A stretch of 64,000 bases of DNA from NCBI RefSeq assembly GCF_007747655.1, contig NZ_CP036274.1:5022001-5086000 (forward strand), read 5' to 3'. Positions 26,766 to 37,434 of this stretch are shown one piece after another. The first letter of the stretch is position 1, and every line of letters begins with the position of its first letter. Source of the stretch: Anatilimnocola aggregata. Lineage in GTDB: Bacteria; Planctomycetota; Planctomycetia; Pirellulales; Pirellulaceae. Position numbers and translations under genes: made by a program. Below the pieces are notes generated by a model. That model saw only the letters and a program-made list of their open reading frames with translations. It had not been told where the DNA came from and searched no databases.

Positions 26766-26869
26766 CTTACTGGAATGCCCCAACACCCTGATTTAGACTG
26801 AGACCCTTCCCCACCTCAGCGCCACACTTTTCAACCGCCGCGCGCTGCACTATTCGACCGTCGTTTACA

Positions 26870-27057
26870 CCATTCGCCAATTTGAATCGACGTCGCAGCC
26901 GAGGAGTCATCGGTAACGATCCACAGCGTTGCAATGCCCACACAAAACTCCTATCTGGGTGTTCTTCCACCCAATGGCGCGGTTCGGCAGCATGAAAACG
27001 AACGTTGAGTAGCGGCGTACTCAGGAAAAAAATGATTGGCGTGATTAAGCCATTCAA
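26870..27057 (-). pseudogene. truncated N-terminus of a secreted protein, cut by IS21
   Basis: A minus-strand open frame from a TTG at 27057 begins with a signal-peptide-like stretch (TPIIFFLSTPLLNVRFHAAEP) and then about 36 residues before it meets the IS end. It could be the lost 5' end of the sulfatase homologue on the other side of the IS. However, the residues after the signal lack the expected PNIVFILADD motif, and there is no target duplication, so the two halves may come from different genes. Weak call. Confidence 0.3.
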
Positions 27058-27212
27058 ATGGGGGGATTTGGTGGTGGGTAGTCGAAGAGTCGTTCAGGTA
27101 GAACCATCGTCAGCCGAAAGACGATCGGAGGCTGTGGCAATTGTCCGGGCAATACCTCAATCAGTCGTTGGGCTAACCTGACCCCCGGTTGGCAGGTTGG
27201 ATAGGCTGATCG
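27054..27212 (-). pseudogene. possible C-terminal remnant of a LacI/GntR-type regulator
   Basis: An open minus-strand stretch of about 52 codons ends in TGA at 27054-27056. It includes CQPGVRLAQRLIEVLPG and later VLPERLFDY. This spacing resembles the end of periplasmic-binding-protein-like sensor domains in LacI-type regulators (QP...LA..LI..L.G....LP..L). No start codon or DNA-binding domain is present. It directly precedes the signal-peptide remnant, so it may be debris of a regulator next to the sulfatase-like gene. Confidence 0.25.
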
Positions 27213-27690
27213 TCACTGTGCACTGCGGTCCCCCGCAGTCTGGGAGCAGATTCTTACACATCGTATAGGTGAATGCAACTGGTTTAACCGAATAATCTAC
27301 TCATTTCGAGGTGGTTTAATAGCGAGTTAAGATTGTGCTTAAAATTGTCACTGGCTGGGAGGTAAGCACGGCGATCAGAATAACGCTCCTGAATGGTATG
27401 CAGTTGTTCACTTGCGGTCTGACCATTTGTAAGAAAAAATCTGGAGTGGCGCTGCGGTCGAAATGGCTGTCTCAAAAGTTTCGAGCCTGCTTGGCTGAGA
27501 CGAAATGAGCCTAGAGGGAAACTGCTCTTTTAGGTGGCTTACGCCTGATGGCTGCGAGTCCTCGGTCTAGCCATATGACGGCAGAATCAGCCAATAAACA
27601 TTGCGCTTTCAGGTAGCGGATGTCACGGAAATTGCACAGTGACTTTTAACGAAGGCGTCCCCGGGCACCCACACGGTAGGAAGTTCAGAT
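27213..27690. other. gene-free stretch upstream of the M48 peptidase
   Basis: About 480 bases with only short unconvincing frames. It carries AT-rich patches and lacks codon bias, and is probably decayed sequence next to the IS plus the promoter of the peptidase gene. Confidence 0.45.
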
Positions 27691-28965
27691 ATGCCCCTAC
27701 CCGGATGCGGTGAAGTGCCACGAAAGCAATACTCGCGAACGCAGCACTTTCGTAGGCTGGCACTCTTTGGTAATCGCCCGCCAAATCAAACCGCGATTTT
27801 GCAACGCATCTGGCGTTTGATCATAAGTGGCAAGTTGCCGCCATACACGGGCGTGCTTCGGTTTTTGCTTGCGCTGCTTGTGTTGACCCATTATGTCTTG
27901 TTGTGCGTCCTCGCGCTCCGTTGCGTGGAACAGGCGTGGCAGGTTGCCGTGGCAAGCGATTATTCGACGTGGGTTTCCGTATTTATCGCCGGTGGGTGGC
28001 TTGTTTTGGCCCTGCTCTTTTCACATCGGTTTTTTTCGGCAATGGCGTCCCTACTTACCGCACATCACGATGCGACGGACGAACTTGTGGAGGGGACTAA
28101 GCTTGATCCACAGCGGCAGGCAGCGCTGTTTCAGCATGTCGCGGACGTCGCACGCCGGATTGGAGCACCAGTCCCGCACGAAATCTGGATCTCCGCAGAA
28201 GCTCGCTGCTTTGCGTTCGAGCAGCGGCACTTTAGTTTGTCGACTCATCGCGTTTTAGTTTTAGTGCTTGGCCTGCCCCATTTGCTCATTTTGCGCGCCG
28301 ATGAACTTGCCGTAATCGTTGGGCATGAACTTACCCATTTTCGGCAACAAGACACAACTCTTGCCGTGTTTTTCTTTCGATTTTCGCAGTCACTTCGCAA
28401 TTCGCTTGTACGTGCAGGCAAGAGCCCTATTTCCTGGCTTAACCCTGCAATCGCGATTGAATGGATTAGTTATCAAACGTTCACACTGCTGATCGCGCCG
28501 GTGCAACGGGGACAAGAAATTGCGGCCGACTGCCGTAGTGCGGAGGTCTTTGGAGGTGACGTTGCTCGACGGACGCTCCTTCAGGAGTGGTTCGTCGCCA
28601 ATCGCTTCGACGCCTTAGTTGAGCAACGAATCGAAGATTCCCGCATTGGTAGGAGCAGCGACACCCGCACAATCTACGAACAGTTTAGTGAGGAATGGAA
28701 GGACGTTACCGTCCGCGCGCAACAATTCCTGAGAGATCGTTTAGAGCACCTTGAACGAGATTACTACTGGGATTCGCACCCTGCACTAAAAGATCGCCTT
28801 CTTGCAGTCTCCGCCTATCCTAACTTCGGTGCAGACCCCAGCGGCCCCGCCTCCGATCTAGTCGGCAGCATTCCCCATCTGCTCGAAAGCCTCGGCCAGA
28901 ATTCACCCGCGAATGAATTCGATTCGGCGGTTCCACGTCGAACGATCATGCTACGAAGTCCGTAG
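27691..28965 (+). CDS. M48 family membrane metallopeptidase
   Basis: A 424-residue protein with two membrane helices (about residues 53-78 and 92-115). The peptidase domain has the zinc motif HELTH (about 212-216) and a glutamate ligand in GQEIAADCRSAEVFG (about 276), as in HtpX/Ste24-like M48 peptidases. It probably degrades or processes membrane or secreted proteins. The ATG at 27691 has AGGAAG 8 bases upstream. No partner gene is obvious; gluconokinase follows after a 340-base gap. It sits 0.8 kb from the IS right end and inside the IS-bracketed segment. Confidence 0.83.
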   Translation: MPLPGCGEVPRKQYSRTQHFRRLALFGNRPPNQTAILQRIWRLIISGKLPPYTGVLRFLLALLVLTHYVLLCVLALRCVEQAWQVAVASDYSTWVSVFIAGGWLVLALLFSHRFFSAMASLLTAHHDATDELVEGTKLDPQRQAALFQHVADVARRIGAPVPHEIWISAEARCFAFEQRHFSLSTHRVLVLVLGLPHLLILRADELAVIVGHELTHFRQQDTTLAVFFFRFSQSLRNSLVRAGKSPISWLNPAIAIEWISYQTFTLLIAPVQRGQEIAADCRSAEVFGGDVARRTLLQEWFVANRFDALVEQRIEDSRIGRSSDTRTIYEQFSEEWKDVTVRAQQFLRDRLEHLERDYYWDSHPALKDRLLAVSAYPNFGADPSGPASDLVGSIPHLLESLGQNSPANEFDSAVPRRTIMLRSP

Positions 28966-29305
28966 GCTTTTGGATCACGGTCAAAGGGCTGGGCGAGCTG
29001 GCCTAGATTTAGCTCCGCTACAGCAAATGCCATTCGTACCTCAAATCGCCGTTTCCAGCGCAGGTCGCGGCATAGGATGTGCATTTCACGGACTTTGTCA
29101 GCGAAGCGATCGTGCGTGATGCCGGCCGGCAAGTCAAACATCAGTTTGTCGACGGCATACATCGTTTGCGTGACACGCCGCCGAACTGATCGCTCATCAG
29201 TCAAGGCTCCGCTAAGTTAGCGGATTGCTCAGATCGGTCTTCAAAAAGTCAAAGAGGAAAGCAGCGAGAGAAAGTTCTCCGCGCGGATCTACGAAGGGGC
29301 GCATC
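28966..29305. other. intergenic region before gluconokinase
   Basis: About 340 bases. A minus-strand open frame (28815-29204) crosses it and has some protein-like stretches (LMFDLPAGITHDRF). It overlaps the M48 gene end and has no supporting start signal, so it may be a decayed gene remnant. No other structure was seen. Confidence 0.4.
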
Positions 29306-29812
29306 ATGATTGTCGTGTTGATGGGAGTCTCGGGCTCAGGTAAGACCACCGTCGGTAAGCTGTTAGCCGCAGATCTTGACTGGCAGTTCGTCGACGCCGA
29401 CGACTTCCACCCAACAGCAAATGTTGAAAAGATGCGTCACGGTTTGCCACTAAACGACGATGACCGGCTTCCCTGGTTGAACTCGCTGCGCGAATACCTC
29501 GAAGGTGCTGACAGTCGCGGCAAGAGTTTAGTGCTTGCCTGTTCGGCTCTTAAGCACAACTACCGCGACTATTTAAGAGCGGATCGGCCCGAAGTGGTGC
29601 GGTTTGTATACTTGCACGGTAGCCCGGAATTGATCGCTAAACGACAAGCGGAACGCCGAGGACATTTTATGCCGCCAGGACTGCTGCAAAGTCAGTTCGA
29701 AACTTTAGAGCCACCCGTCGATGCCATTCGGGTCGACATTACCCCCGCTCCCGAAATCATCGCTGAACGAATCTTGCGTGAACTGCAACTGCGAGAGGCA
29801 GCTCCACCTTAA
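29306..29812 (+). CDS. gntK: gluconokinase
   Basis: A 168-residue P-loop kinase phosphorylating D-gluconate to 6-phosphogluconate. Walker A is MGVSGSGKTTVG (residues 6-17). Also visible are DADDFHPTANVEKMRHGLPLNDDDR, a hallmark of the GntK/IdnK family, LACSALKHNYRDYLR and the lid region RQAERRGHFMPPGLL with SQFETLEPP. Length matches the family. The ATG at 29306 follows GAAGGGG. It is monocistronic between the M48 gene and a convergent DUF1592 gene. Confidence 0.93.
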   Translation: MIVVLMGVSGSGKTTVGKLLAADLDWQFVDADDFHPTANVEKMRHGLPLNDDDRLPWLNSLREYLEGADSRGKSLVLACSALKHNYRDYLRADRPEVVRFVYLHGSPELIAKRQAERRGHFMPPGLLQSQFETLEPPVDAIRVDITPAPEIIAERILRELQLREAAPP

Positions 29813-29998
29813 GAACGTTGGAGAGATTTACAGAATTTGAAGGGAGTCATCAGTTCGACTCGGTCGTCTCTCGACCGACCCGCAATTGATGTCCTGCCGT
29901 CGCTGGCCTCGGATCAGGATGACTTAAACGGAAGTGTCAGTATTGGCTCGCTGTGCAGAGCGGCGACACAATCCGATTGGCTCTCGGTTATCGCTGGC

Positions 29999-32440
29999 TC
30001 ACTCCTGTTGAGTTAGAGAAGTGTTGCGGTAGAGAAACGCATCACTGGTGAGCAACGAGATGAGTAGAGCGTCCATGCTGCCGCCGCCGTCTATGTAAGC
30101 ACGGTGCGCCGCCTGAAGCACGGGGGCGTCGTTCAGTGTTTCATTCCGGCCCATCCAGAAGCGGAAAGCGTGGCGGACGAACACTTGTTCAGCACGTTCG
30201 CTTTCCGCGAGCCTTTGAATCAGCTCGATGGCATTCGTAACTTTTCCGTCCAGCGCATGGTCGCCGGAATCGATGATCTCGCCCGTGGTGTCGACGGCTT
30301 GGTCGAGTTCCGTGGTCCGGTACAAACCCGCGTGGTTGTACATTTCGAATGGCAGCCCGAGCGGGTCCATCTTTTTGTGGCAACTCCAGCAGTAATTTTC
30401 TCTGGTGACTCGCATCCGCTCTCGCAGGGTGTTTTTTGGCTCATCGGGCAGCATGGCATCGACGGTGATCGGTACGTCGGGAATGCCGCCCCCCAGCAGC
30501 CGTTCGCGAATCCACTTACCGCGGCGAATGGCGTGATTATCCATCGCATCGGAGTGAGAAACGAGCCAGCTTGGATGGGTCAGAATGCCGAGGCGTTGTC
30601 CTTCAGGAACTGTGGCGAGGATGCGGTCTGGCTGCATGGAACCACTGCCGAAGCTCCGCCGGCTGACGCGAACGAAGGTTTTTGGGCCGGACAAATCGGC
30701 TTTGGCGACATTCGGGTTTTCGTTCGTTCGCTTTTTCTGCTTGGCGGCCTTCTTCTTCTGCGCTGGCTCTTCAGCGGTCTTTTTCGCTGCAGCCGCGGCG
30801 GCCGACTCTTCCTTCGACAGGCGTTCGCCGAAATAAACTTCGTCGGCCTTGGTCGCGACGACCTTGCTCGTGGTCAGCAACTGCCGGAAAACATCTTTGT
30901 CTTCCTCAAGGATGAGTTCGATTAAGCGATCCGTGCTCGCTGCGGCGTCGAACATGGCGCGGTAGTGGGCGTCGCCTTGAGCGCTCGCGCCCGTTTCCGC
31001 CAGTGCCTTCGTATCTTTGCAAATGTAACCAGCCTGGTCGTAATCGAAATAATCTCGGAAGAATTGCAAGACGCGCGGCTTGCGAATGCGATCATCGGCC
31101 AGCATGCGCTGAACCTCTCGTTTGACATCCTCCCGCGTCCGCATGCGCCCATCGACGATCGCCTTCTGTAGTTCTTCTTCCGGCTTGAGATATCGCAGGG
31201 CGTGATTGATTGCCAACCCCAGTTCCCAATCCTGGAGCATCACACGACCGTACTCGTCTGGTTTGCCGAATGCACAGAGTTCCGGTCGAAAGAGTGCATC
31301 GCGATCGAGGAAAATAGCTGACAGGCCGAGGACTGCACCGTCCTTCTTGCCTAGTTTTTCGATCGATTGCTTCACGATTGCGAGGTAGTTGTTGGATTCC
31401 GTTTCTGTCGGCTGCCGGAACGTCAACGCTTCAAACAGGTAATCCACCGCGGCACGCAAACGCTCGTCGGTGACGCCATCTTCCTTCATCAGGTCATGCA
31501 CGGGAGTCAGTGGCTGCAGGACTTTGGTGCTGTAGACCAGGCTCGTGGGCAGACCGCGCTGGTCGCCGACGAGTTTGTAGGTCTTGGGATCGTCGGTGAT
31601 CTGTTCAGGATTGGCGATACTGAGCGGACCGTACGCCATATAACGAATGATGTCCTTGGCCACGTCCATAATCTGCGTCGCTTCGGCGCTGTTGACCGAA
31701 TAGAAGTGCGGATAGTTCTCGAGCCCGTGATTGCGAGCCGATGCCAAAACGGCGGGGACGCTCTTAACCGCCGTCGCGTAGGCCACGGTCCCACCCTGCC
31801 ACTGGATGATGTTGTCCGTACCGAAGTAGAGCTTGAGCTCGCCGCCGTGGTTGGTCGGAACGGCATCGCCATGCGTGCGCAGTCCGGGCTTGGATGGATC
31901 GAACGTCGGCTCCGTGTTGATTAGTTCATTCAGCCGCGTGATGTGTTCCTGCGGCGTCACCCGCCAAAGGCGAGCCGGTGAAGAAGTCGGTGCGAGCTTG
32001 ATGCCGGCGGGCAAGGGACCGAAGAGCAGGCTGTGATCGACGAAATTGCCTTTGTCTGGGTCGAGGTGCGCGCGGAACCCGCCCTTGTCGCGCAGCACGC
32101 GTGTCAATTCGCCGACAATCCAATCAGAAAACTGCAGCCTCGCAATCACGTGGGGCTGGTCAGCGTCTTTGGGGGGCATTTCCTTGAGCGTGACCTGCGC
32201 CCAGATTGCTTTCCAAGTTCCGGAATTGACTTCATCCACAGGGCCTAAGTCGTGAAGCGAGAGCTTTCCTTCAGGATCTGTCTGGCCATGACAGTCCACG
32301 CAGTGCTTGGCAAGAAACGCCCCGGCAAAGCTGTTGAAATCCTTGTTAACGGTTTGACCGGGCGTGTAAGTCTCGGCGGCACCTGCCGACAATAGTGCGC
32401 AGAACAGTACGAAGGCCAGCGGTGTTACGTGACTTTGCAT
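29999..32440 (-). CDS. DUF1592/DUF1588-type secreted protein with c-type haem motifs
   Basis: An 813-residue secreted protein; the start at 32440 ([10 protein letters not shown]) gives a signal peptide ending near AGAAE. The N-terminal planctomycete cytochrome-like part has [17 protein letters not shown] (CXXCH). DUF1587/DUF1592/DUF1588/DUF1585-type blocks follow: [77 protein letters not shown] (second CXXCH) and [15 protein letters not shown]. An Ala/Lys-rich insert (about residues 575-605, [15 protein letters not shown]) interrupts the middle. The reaction is unknown; it is predicted periplasmic. It is the downstream partner of the DUF1552 gene at 32549. Confidence 0.88.
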   Translation of the reverse strand: MQSHVTPLAFVLFCALLSAGAAETYTPGQTVNKDFNSFAGAFLAKHCVDCHGQTDPEGKLSLHDLGPVDEVNSGTWKAIWAQVTLKEMPPKDADQPHVIARLQFSDWIVGELTRVLRDKGGFRAHLDPDKGNFVDHSLLFGPLPAGIKLAPTSSPARLWRVTPQEHITRLNELINTEPTFDPSKPGLRTHGDAVPTNHGGELKLYFGTDNIIQWQGGTVAYATAVKSVPAVLASARNHGLENYPHFYSVNSAEATQIMDVAKDIIRYMAYGPLSIANPEQITDDPKTYKLVGDQRGLPTSLVYSTKVLQPLTPVHDLMKEDGVTDERLRAAVDYLFEALTFRQPTETESNNYLAIVKQSIEKLGKKDGAVLGLSAIFLDRDALFRPELCAFGKPDEYGRVMLQDWELGLAINHALRYLKPEEELQKAIVDGRMRTREDVKREVQRMLADDRIRKPRVLQFFRDYFDYDQAGYICKDTKALAETGASAQGDAHYRAMFDAAASTDRLIELILEEDKDVFRQLLTTSKVVATKADEVYFGERLSKEESAAAAAAKKTAEEPAQKKKAAKQKKRTNENPNVAKADLSGPKTFVRVSRRSFGSGSMQPDRILATVPEGQRLGILTHPSWLVSHSDAMDNHAIRRGKWIRERLLGGGIPDVPITVDAMLPDEPKNTLRERMRVTRENYCWSCHKKMDPLGLPFEMYNHAGLYRTTELDQAVDTTGEIIDSGDHALDGKVTNAIELIQRLAESERAEQVFVRHAFRFWMGRNETLNDAPVLQAAHRAYIDGGGSMDALLISLLTSDAFLYRNTSLTQQE

Positions 32441-32448
32441 GAAATATC

Positions 32449-32548
32449 CCGTAGACGAGCCACTCCGTGACTCGCAAGTTTTAGCTACTTCCCAGCGGTT
32501 CATTGCCTAGCACGACGATGGACGAGTCACGGAGTGACTCGCCTACGG
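32449..32548. repeat. 100-bp REP-like inverted repeat between the DUF1552 and DUF1592 genes
   Basis: The left arm (32449-32475, starting CCGTAGACGAGCCACTCCGT) and the right arm (32521-32548, whose reverse complement starts CCGTAGGCGAGTCACTCCGT) match over about 27 bases with 3 mismatches. The right arm also contains its own palindrome, GAGTCAC-GGA-GTGACTC. The element fills almost the whole gap, ending right at the stop codon of the DUF1552 gene and 8 bases before the DUF1592 start. It looks like a mobile palindromic unit or a strong RNA hairpin. Confidence 0.6.
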
Positions 32549-33871
<1,323 letters not shown>

Positions 33872-34286
33872 GATCGATCTTTCAGTAAGAGTGCCGCGTG
33901 GGTTTTCAATCGCAGCAGAAGTAAATGAGAAATACCCCATGGACTCACGCGCATCACCAATTGAGATGCTCGAAGTCGAGGCTTTATTTGGCACCTGCTC
34001 TAGTCGACGTAAGTCACCAGTGCTGTCCGCTGCAAACAATCCAACTTGTCCATTTATTACCCGCTACATCGGGTGGTTTACGTTGAAAATCATCGGCAAA
34101 AGTAAACCTTCTGCTTCGGGATATTTGAACACCCCTCAATATTACTATTTCTCAACTTACGTCAATCGATGCAGCACATGGGCGTCACTCTAGTTCACTT
34201 CAAAACAATGTCCCTAAGCGAGACGCCACCATCTCTGAGACCTGCCAACTGTTTCTCTGGGCAACCTTTAGGACGAAACCGTTGAG
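33872..34286. other. intergenic region
   Basis: About 415 bases between two minus-strand genes, with no credible gene. It presumably contains the promoter of the DUF1552-DUF1592 pair and the 3' end of the upstream sulfatase transcript. AT-rich at about 34080-34160. Confidence 0.5.
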
Positions 34287-35660
34287 TCACTTCACCAGGA
34301 ACTCCGTCCGCTCCTGGGCCATTTCCGCTTCCCACGCAGCCAGGCGGTCCTTGAGGTCGGCGAAAACCGTTGGGTTCTGAAACGAGACGTCGTGCCGCTC
34401 GCCAATGTCACTCTCCAGATTGAACAACATCTCGACGTTGCTGTCCTGAATGTACTTCCAAGGACCATGCCGGACGGATTTCTGTTGACGGGCGACTCGA
34501 TCGATGCGCCAGCAAAGTGTGCGCGTCTGGGCTGATTGTTCATCGGCCAAAATGGGGAGCAGATTGATGCCGTCAAAGGGCCGATCCACGGCCGGTTTCG
34601 CGCCCGCGATAGCGGCGAAAGTGGCACTCAAATCCATCGTGATGCCGACCTGATTCGTGACTTTGCCCTGAGGCAATCGGGCAGGCCAGCGCATCAAGCA
34701 GGGGACGCGAATGCCTCCTTCCCACAATGTGGATTTGTGATGAAACAGCGGGCTATTGTCTGAGTACCGTTCGCCGCCATTGTCGCTGCTGAGCACGAAC
34801 AGTGTGTTATCGAGCACTCCCTGCTTCTCTAGTTCGGCCAGCAGCATGCCGACGCCTTCATCCACCTTCTCGACCATCGCGGCGTAGGTGGGGCGATCGC
34901 CATGGTACATATTGGCTTTCGTGACACTCGGCAGCGGCCGCCCCGGGGGCTGATACGGGCAATGCACCGCCAGGTGCGGCACGTACAAAAAGAACGGTTC
35001 TTTCGCATGCTTGCGCACGAAATCGACGGCGCGGCGATTAATCAGATCGGTCAGATAGCCTTCTACTTTTACCGGCTTCATACCGTCGCGCAGCGCATAG
35101 GTCCCGTCATAGTACGAGTGCGTGTAGTAATCGGAGTGGCCGAGCAACTCGCCGAAGTACTCGTCGAAGCCATGCTTCGTCGGGTTGTATTCGTCTTTCA
35201 AGCCAAGATGCCACTTGCCGAAGGCCCCCGTCGCGTAGCCGGCGGCTTGAAGCATCTTTGGCAACGTCGGAATGCTCGTCGGCAGTCCCAGTCCGTGGAT
35301 GTCTGTTTCCGGAACCCAGGCGTCTCCTTTCCGCCGAAACGATTCGGCAGAGAACCCCATCGCCCATTCAAACCCGACGCGCTGCTGCCAGCGGCCGGTG
35401 ATGAACCCACACCGAGTCGGAGTGCAGACCGGCGCATTGGCATAGAAATCAGTGAATTTCACTCCTTCGCGAGCTAGCCGGTCGATATTTGGTGTGCGAA
35501 TGTCCTTGGCACCGTAAGCCCCGCAGTCGGAGTAGCCAAAGTCGTCAATCAGAACGAAGACAATGTTGGGCCGGGAAATCGTTTCTTTATCAGCCGCATG
35601 CGACACTGCGGTCGAGATAGCAGCGAGTAAGGCCAAGACAATGCACGCACGTAGTTTCAT
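34287..35660 (-). CDS. secreted sulfatase
   Basis: A 457-residue sulfatase with a signal peptide ending near SHAAD. Motifs: PNIVFVLIDDFGYSDCGAYG (metal site), the formylglycine signature CTPTR in ANAPVCTPTRCGFITGRW, FGKWHLG, LSSDNGGE and STLWEGGIRVPCLMRWP. All catalytic residues appear present. It is last of the DUF1592-DUF1552-sulfatase-sulfatase series on the minus strand, 124 bases after the preceding sulfatase. The substrate is unknown, possibly a sulfated glycan. Confidence 0.9.
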   Translation of the reverse strand: MKLRACIVLALLAAISTAVSHAADKETISRPNIVFVLIDDFGYSDCGAYGAKDIRTPNIDRLAREGVKFTDFYANAPVCTPTRCGFITGRWQQRVGFEWAMGFSAESFRRKGDAWVPETDIHGLGLPTSIPTLPKMLQAAGYATGAFGKWHLGLKDEYNPTKHGFDEYFGELLGHSDYYTHSYYDGTYALRDGMKPVKVEGYLTDLINRRAVDFVRKHAKEPFFLYVPHLAVHCPYQPPGRPLPSVTKANMYHGDRPTYAAMVEKVDEGVGMLLAELEKQGVLDNTLFVLSSDNGGERYSDNSPLFHHKSTLWEGGIRVPCLMRWPARLPQGKVTNQVGITMDLSATFAAIAGAKPAVDRPFDGINLLPILADEQSAQTRTLCWRIDRVARQQKSVRHGPWKYIQDSNVEMLFNLESDIGERHDVSFQNPTVFADLKDRLAAWEAEMAQERTEFLVK

Positions 35661-35784
35661 GATTGATTCCCGCTGACGCTAAGTAGTGATGCCTGTTGTG
35701 CCGGCAAGATTACTTCGCGGCCAGTCTCGCCTTGCAGAAGAGTTCGATTCCTAGCCAGTATGGTCGCCCATCAGGAATCTGATT

Positions 35785-37383
35785 TCAATGTTGCACTGCA
35801 GCCTGGATAGCTTCGGCTACCGTTTTGTTGCCTGTGACCTGGTAGGCATCCCACGGGCCATCGGCGCTCCCCGCGGGCCAAGTAGTGGGATCGGCGTAGA
35901 GGTCATCGGTATCTTTGTATTGCTGCTGCAAGCGAGCCAGTTCCGCTCTTAATTCAGTGAACTTGGCAGCCACGGCCGGCTGCTGCGCATCGGCCGGAGA
36001 GTGCAACAGATTCCGCTGCTCGTGCGGGTCAGCAGTGAGGTCGAACAGCTCATACGCATCTTGCTTCCAGTAGTGGATCAGCTTGTGCGTAGCCGTGCGC
36101 ACACCGAGATGGGCCGCCGTATTGTGGTGGCCGGGGTCGTGGTAATAGCGGTAATACATCGTGGTGCGCCAGTCGGCGGGCGACTCGCCACGCAGCAGCG
36201 GAGCGAAGGAGCGGCCTTGCATGAACTCAGGCACGGGAAGACCGGCGAGATCAATGAACGTCGGTGCCAGATCGATATTCGCCACGAACTGTGCGGGGAC
36301 GCTCCCTTTGGTAACGCCCGGACCACGAACAATCAGCGGCACGTGCAAACCGGGCTCGTACATGAACCGCTTGTCGTACAGCCCCAAATCTCCCAGATAC
36401 CAGCCGTTGTCGGCGGAGTAGATGACGATTGTATTTTCCGCCAGCCCGGCCTCGTCGAGATAATCGAGTACCTTGCCTACGCCGTCATCTACGCCCTGCA
36501 CACAGCCCAGATAGTCGCGCATGTATTTCTGGTATTTCCATTGCACGAGTTCCTTGCCGGTGAGTGTCTTGCCATCCACTTCCAGTTCCGTCGGGCTGGT
36601 GTTCAACCACTTCTGCAAAGCAGGACCCTTGAGGTCGGCAGGAGGCATGAGCTTTAAATCACGGCGTGTGAGATTGCGAGCGACCGTTTGCTGGTTCTTG
36701 GGAAGCGCGGTTGGCCGCGTGGCGTAGTCGTCAAAGAGTGTTTCCGGTTCGGGGATGAGCTTGTCTTTGAACATCTCGAGATGCCGCTTGGCAGGCTCCC
36801 ACGCGCGATGGGGAGCCTTTTGATGCAGCATCAAGAAAAAGGGCTTGTCCTTCGGCCGCGTTTTCATCCATTCGATGCCTAAGTCGGTCGTGATGTCCGT
36901 GCAGTGCCCTTCGATGGTGAGCTTCTTCTTTCCCGGCAGCAGGAACTGCGGATTCCAGTACGCTCCCTGGCCGGGCAGCGCGATCCAGCGGTCAAACCCG
37001 GTAGGATCGCTCCCCAGGTGCCACTTGCCGATCATGCCGGTGTGGTAGCCGCCGGCTTGGAGGTGCTTCGCTGCATGGTCGCGGCCGCCGTCAAAGCGAT
37101 TGAAGACCGGGACGCCGTTAAGATGCGAATACTGCCCCGTGAGCAGTGTCGCGCGGCTGGGCGTGCAAATTGAATTCGTGACGAAGCTATTGGTAAAGCG
37201 AGCGCCCGCCTTGGCGAGGCGATCCAAGTGCGGCGTCTGGTTCACCTTTGAACCATAGGCGGAGATAGCATGCTGCGCGTGATCGTCCGAGAAGATGAAC
37301 AGAATGTTGGGCTTATCGGCAGCAGCCAACACTTGCCCGCACAACAGGCCGATAAGTGCGAAGAAAGCGAGCGTCGATTTCAC
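35785..37383 (-). CDS. secreted sulfatase
   Basis: A 532-residue sulfatase. A GTG start at 37383 is chosen because CAGGAGAG lies 8 bases upstream and it gives a clean signal peptide (KSTLAFFALIGLLCGQVLAA); the in-frame ATG at 37431 would place charged residues in front. Motifs: PNILFIFSDDHAQHAISAYG, formylglycine CTPSR in NSICTPSRATLLTGQ, IGKWHLG and YSADNGWYLGDLG. This last form is typical of the mucin/heparan-type S1 sulfatases that carry DNGWYLG. It follows the DUF1552 gene by 51 bases. Confidence 0.9.
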   Translation of the reverse strand: MKSTLAFFALIGLLCGQVLAAADKPNILFIFSDDHAQHAISAYGSKVNQTPHLDRLAKAGARFTNSFVTNSICTPSRATLLTGQYSHLNGVPVFNRFDGGRDHAAKHLQAGGYHTGMIGKWHLGSDPTGFDRWIALPGQGAYWNPQFLLPGKKKLTIEGHCTDITTDLGIEWMKTRPKDKPFFLMLHQKAPHRAWEPAKRHLEMFKDKLIPEPETLFDDYATRPTALPKNQQTVARNLTRRDLKLMPPADLKGPALQKWLNTSPTELEVDGKTLTGKELVQWKYQKYMRDYLGCVQGVDDGVGKVLDYLDEAGLAENTIVIYSADNGWYLGDLGLYDKRFMYEPGLHVPLIVRGPGVTKGSVPAQFVANIDLAPTFIDLAGLPVPEFMQGRSFAPLLRGESPADWRTTMYYRYYHDPGHHNTAAHLGVRTATHKLIHYWKQDAYELFDLTADPHEQRNLLHSPADAQQPAVAAKFTELRAELARLQQQYKDTDDLYADPTTWPAGSADGPWDAYQVTGNKTVAEAIQAAVQH

Positions 37384-37434
37384 AGTTGTTCTCTCCTGGC
37401 CTGAATCACGCGGAATGTAATTTTCGCGCACCCA

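Larger units (their letters stand above)
24241..26869 (+). mobile_element. IS21-family insertion sequence, copy 1 (2629 bp)
   Basis: A complete element encoding istA and istB. It is bounded by a perfect inverted repeat of about 35 bases: the left end begins TGTAAACGACGGTCGAATAG and the right end is its reverse complement, ending CGTTTACA. Both ends carry a second, inner repeat of the GGTCGAAAAGTGCAGCGC type (imperfect on the right), the multiple terminal repeats typical of IS21. The flanks (GCGCATC left, CCATTCG right) show no target duplication. The left edge truncates a sulfatase homologue. It is the same length as copy 2 (42635-45263), with identical encoded proteins. Confidence 0.93.

Noticed and set aside
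24230-26880. target-site duplication of IS21 copy 1
   Set aside because: The flanking bases GCGCATC and CCATTCG do not match, and they do not match the flanks of copy 2 in a swapped arrangement.
28815-29204. 129-codon minus-strand frame
   Set aside because: Overlaps the M48 gene end and lacks start signals; it might be gene debris but cannot be supported as a gene.
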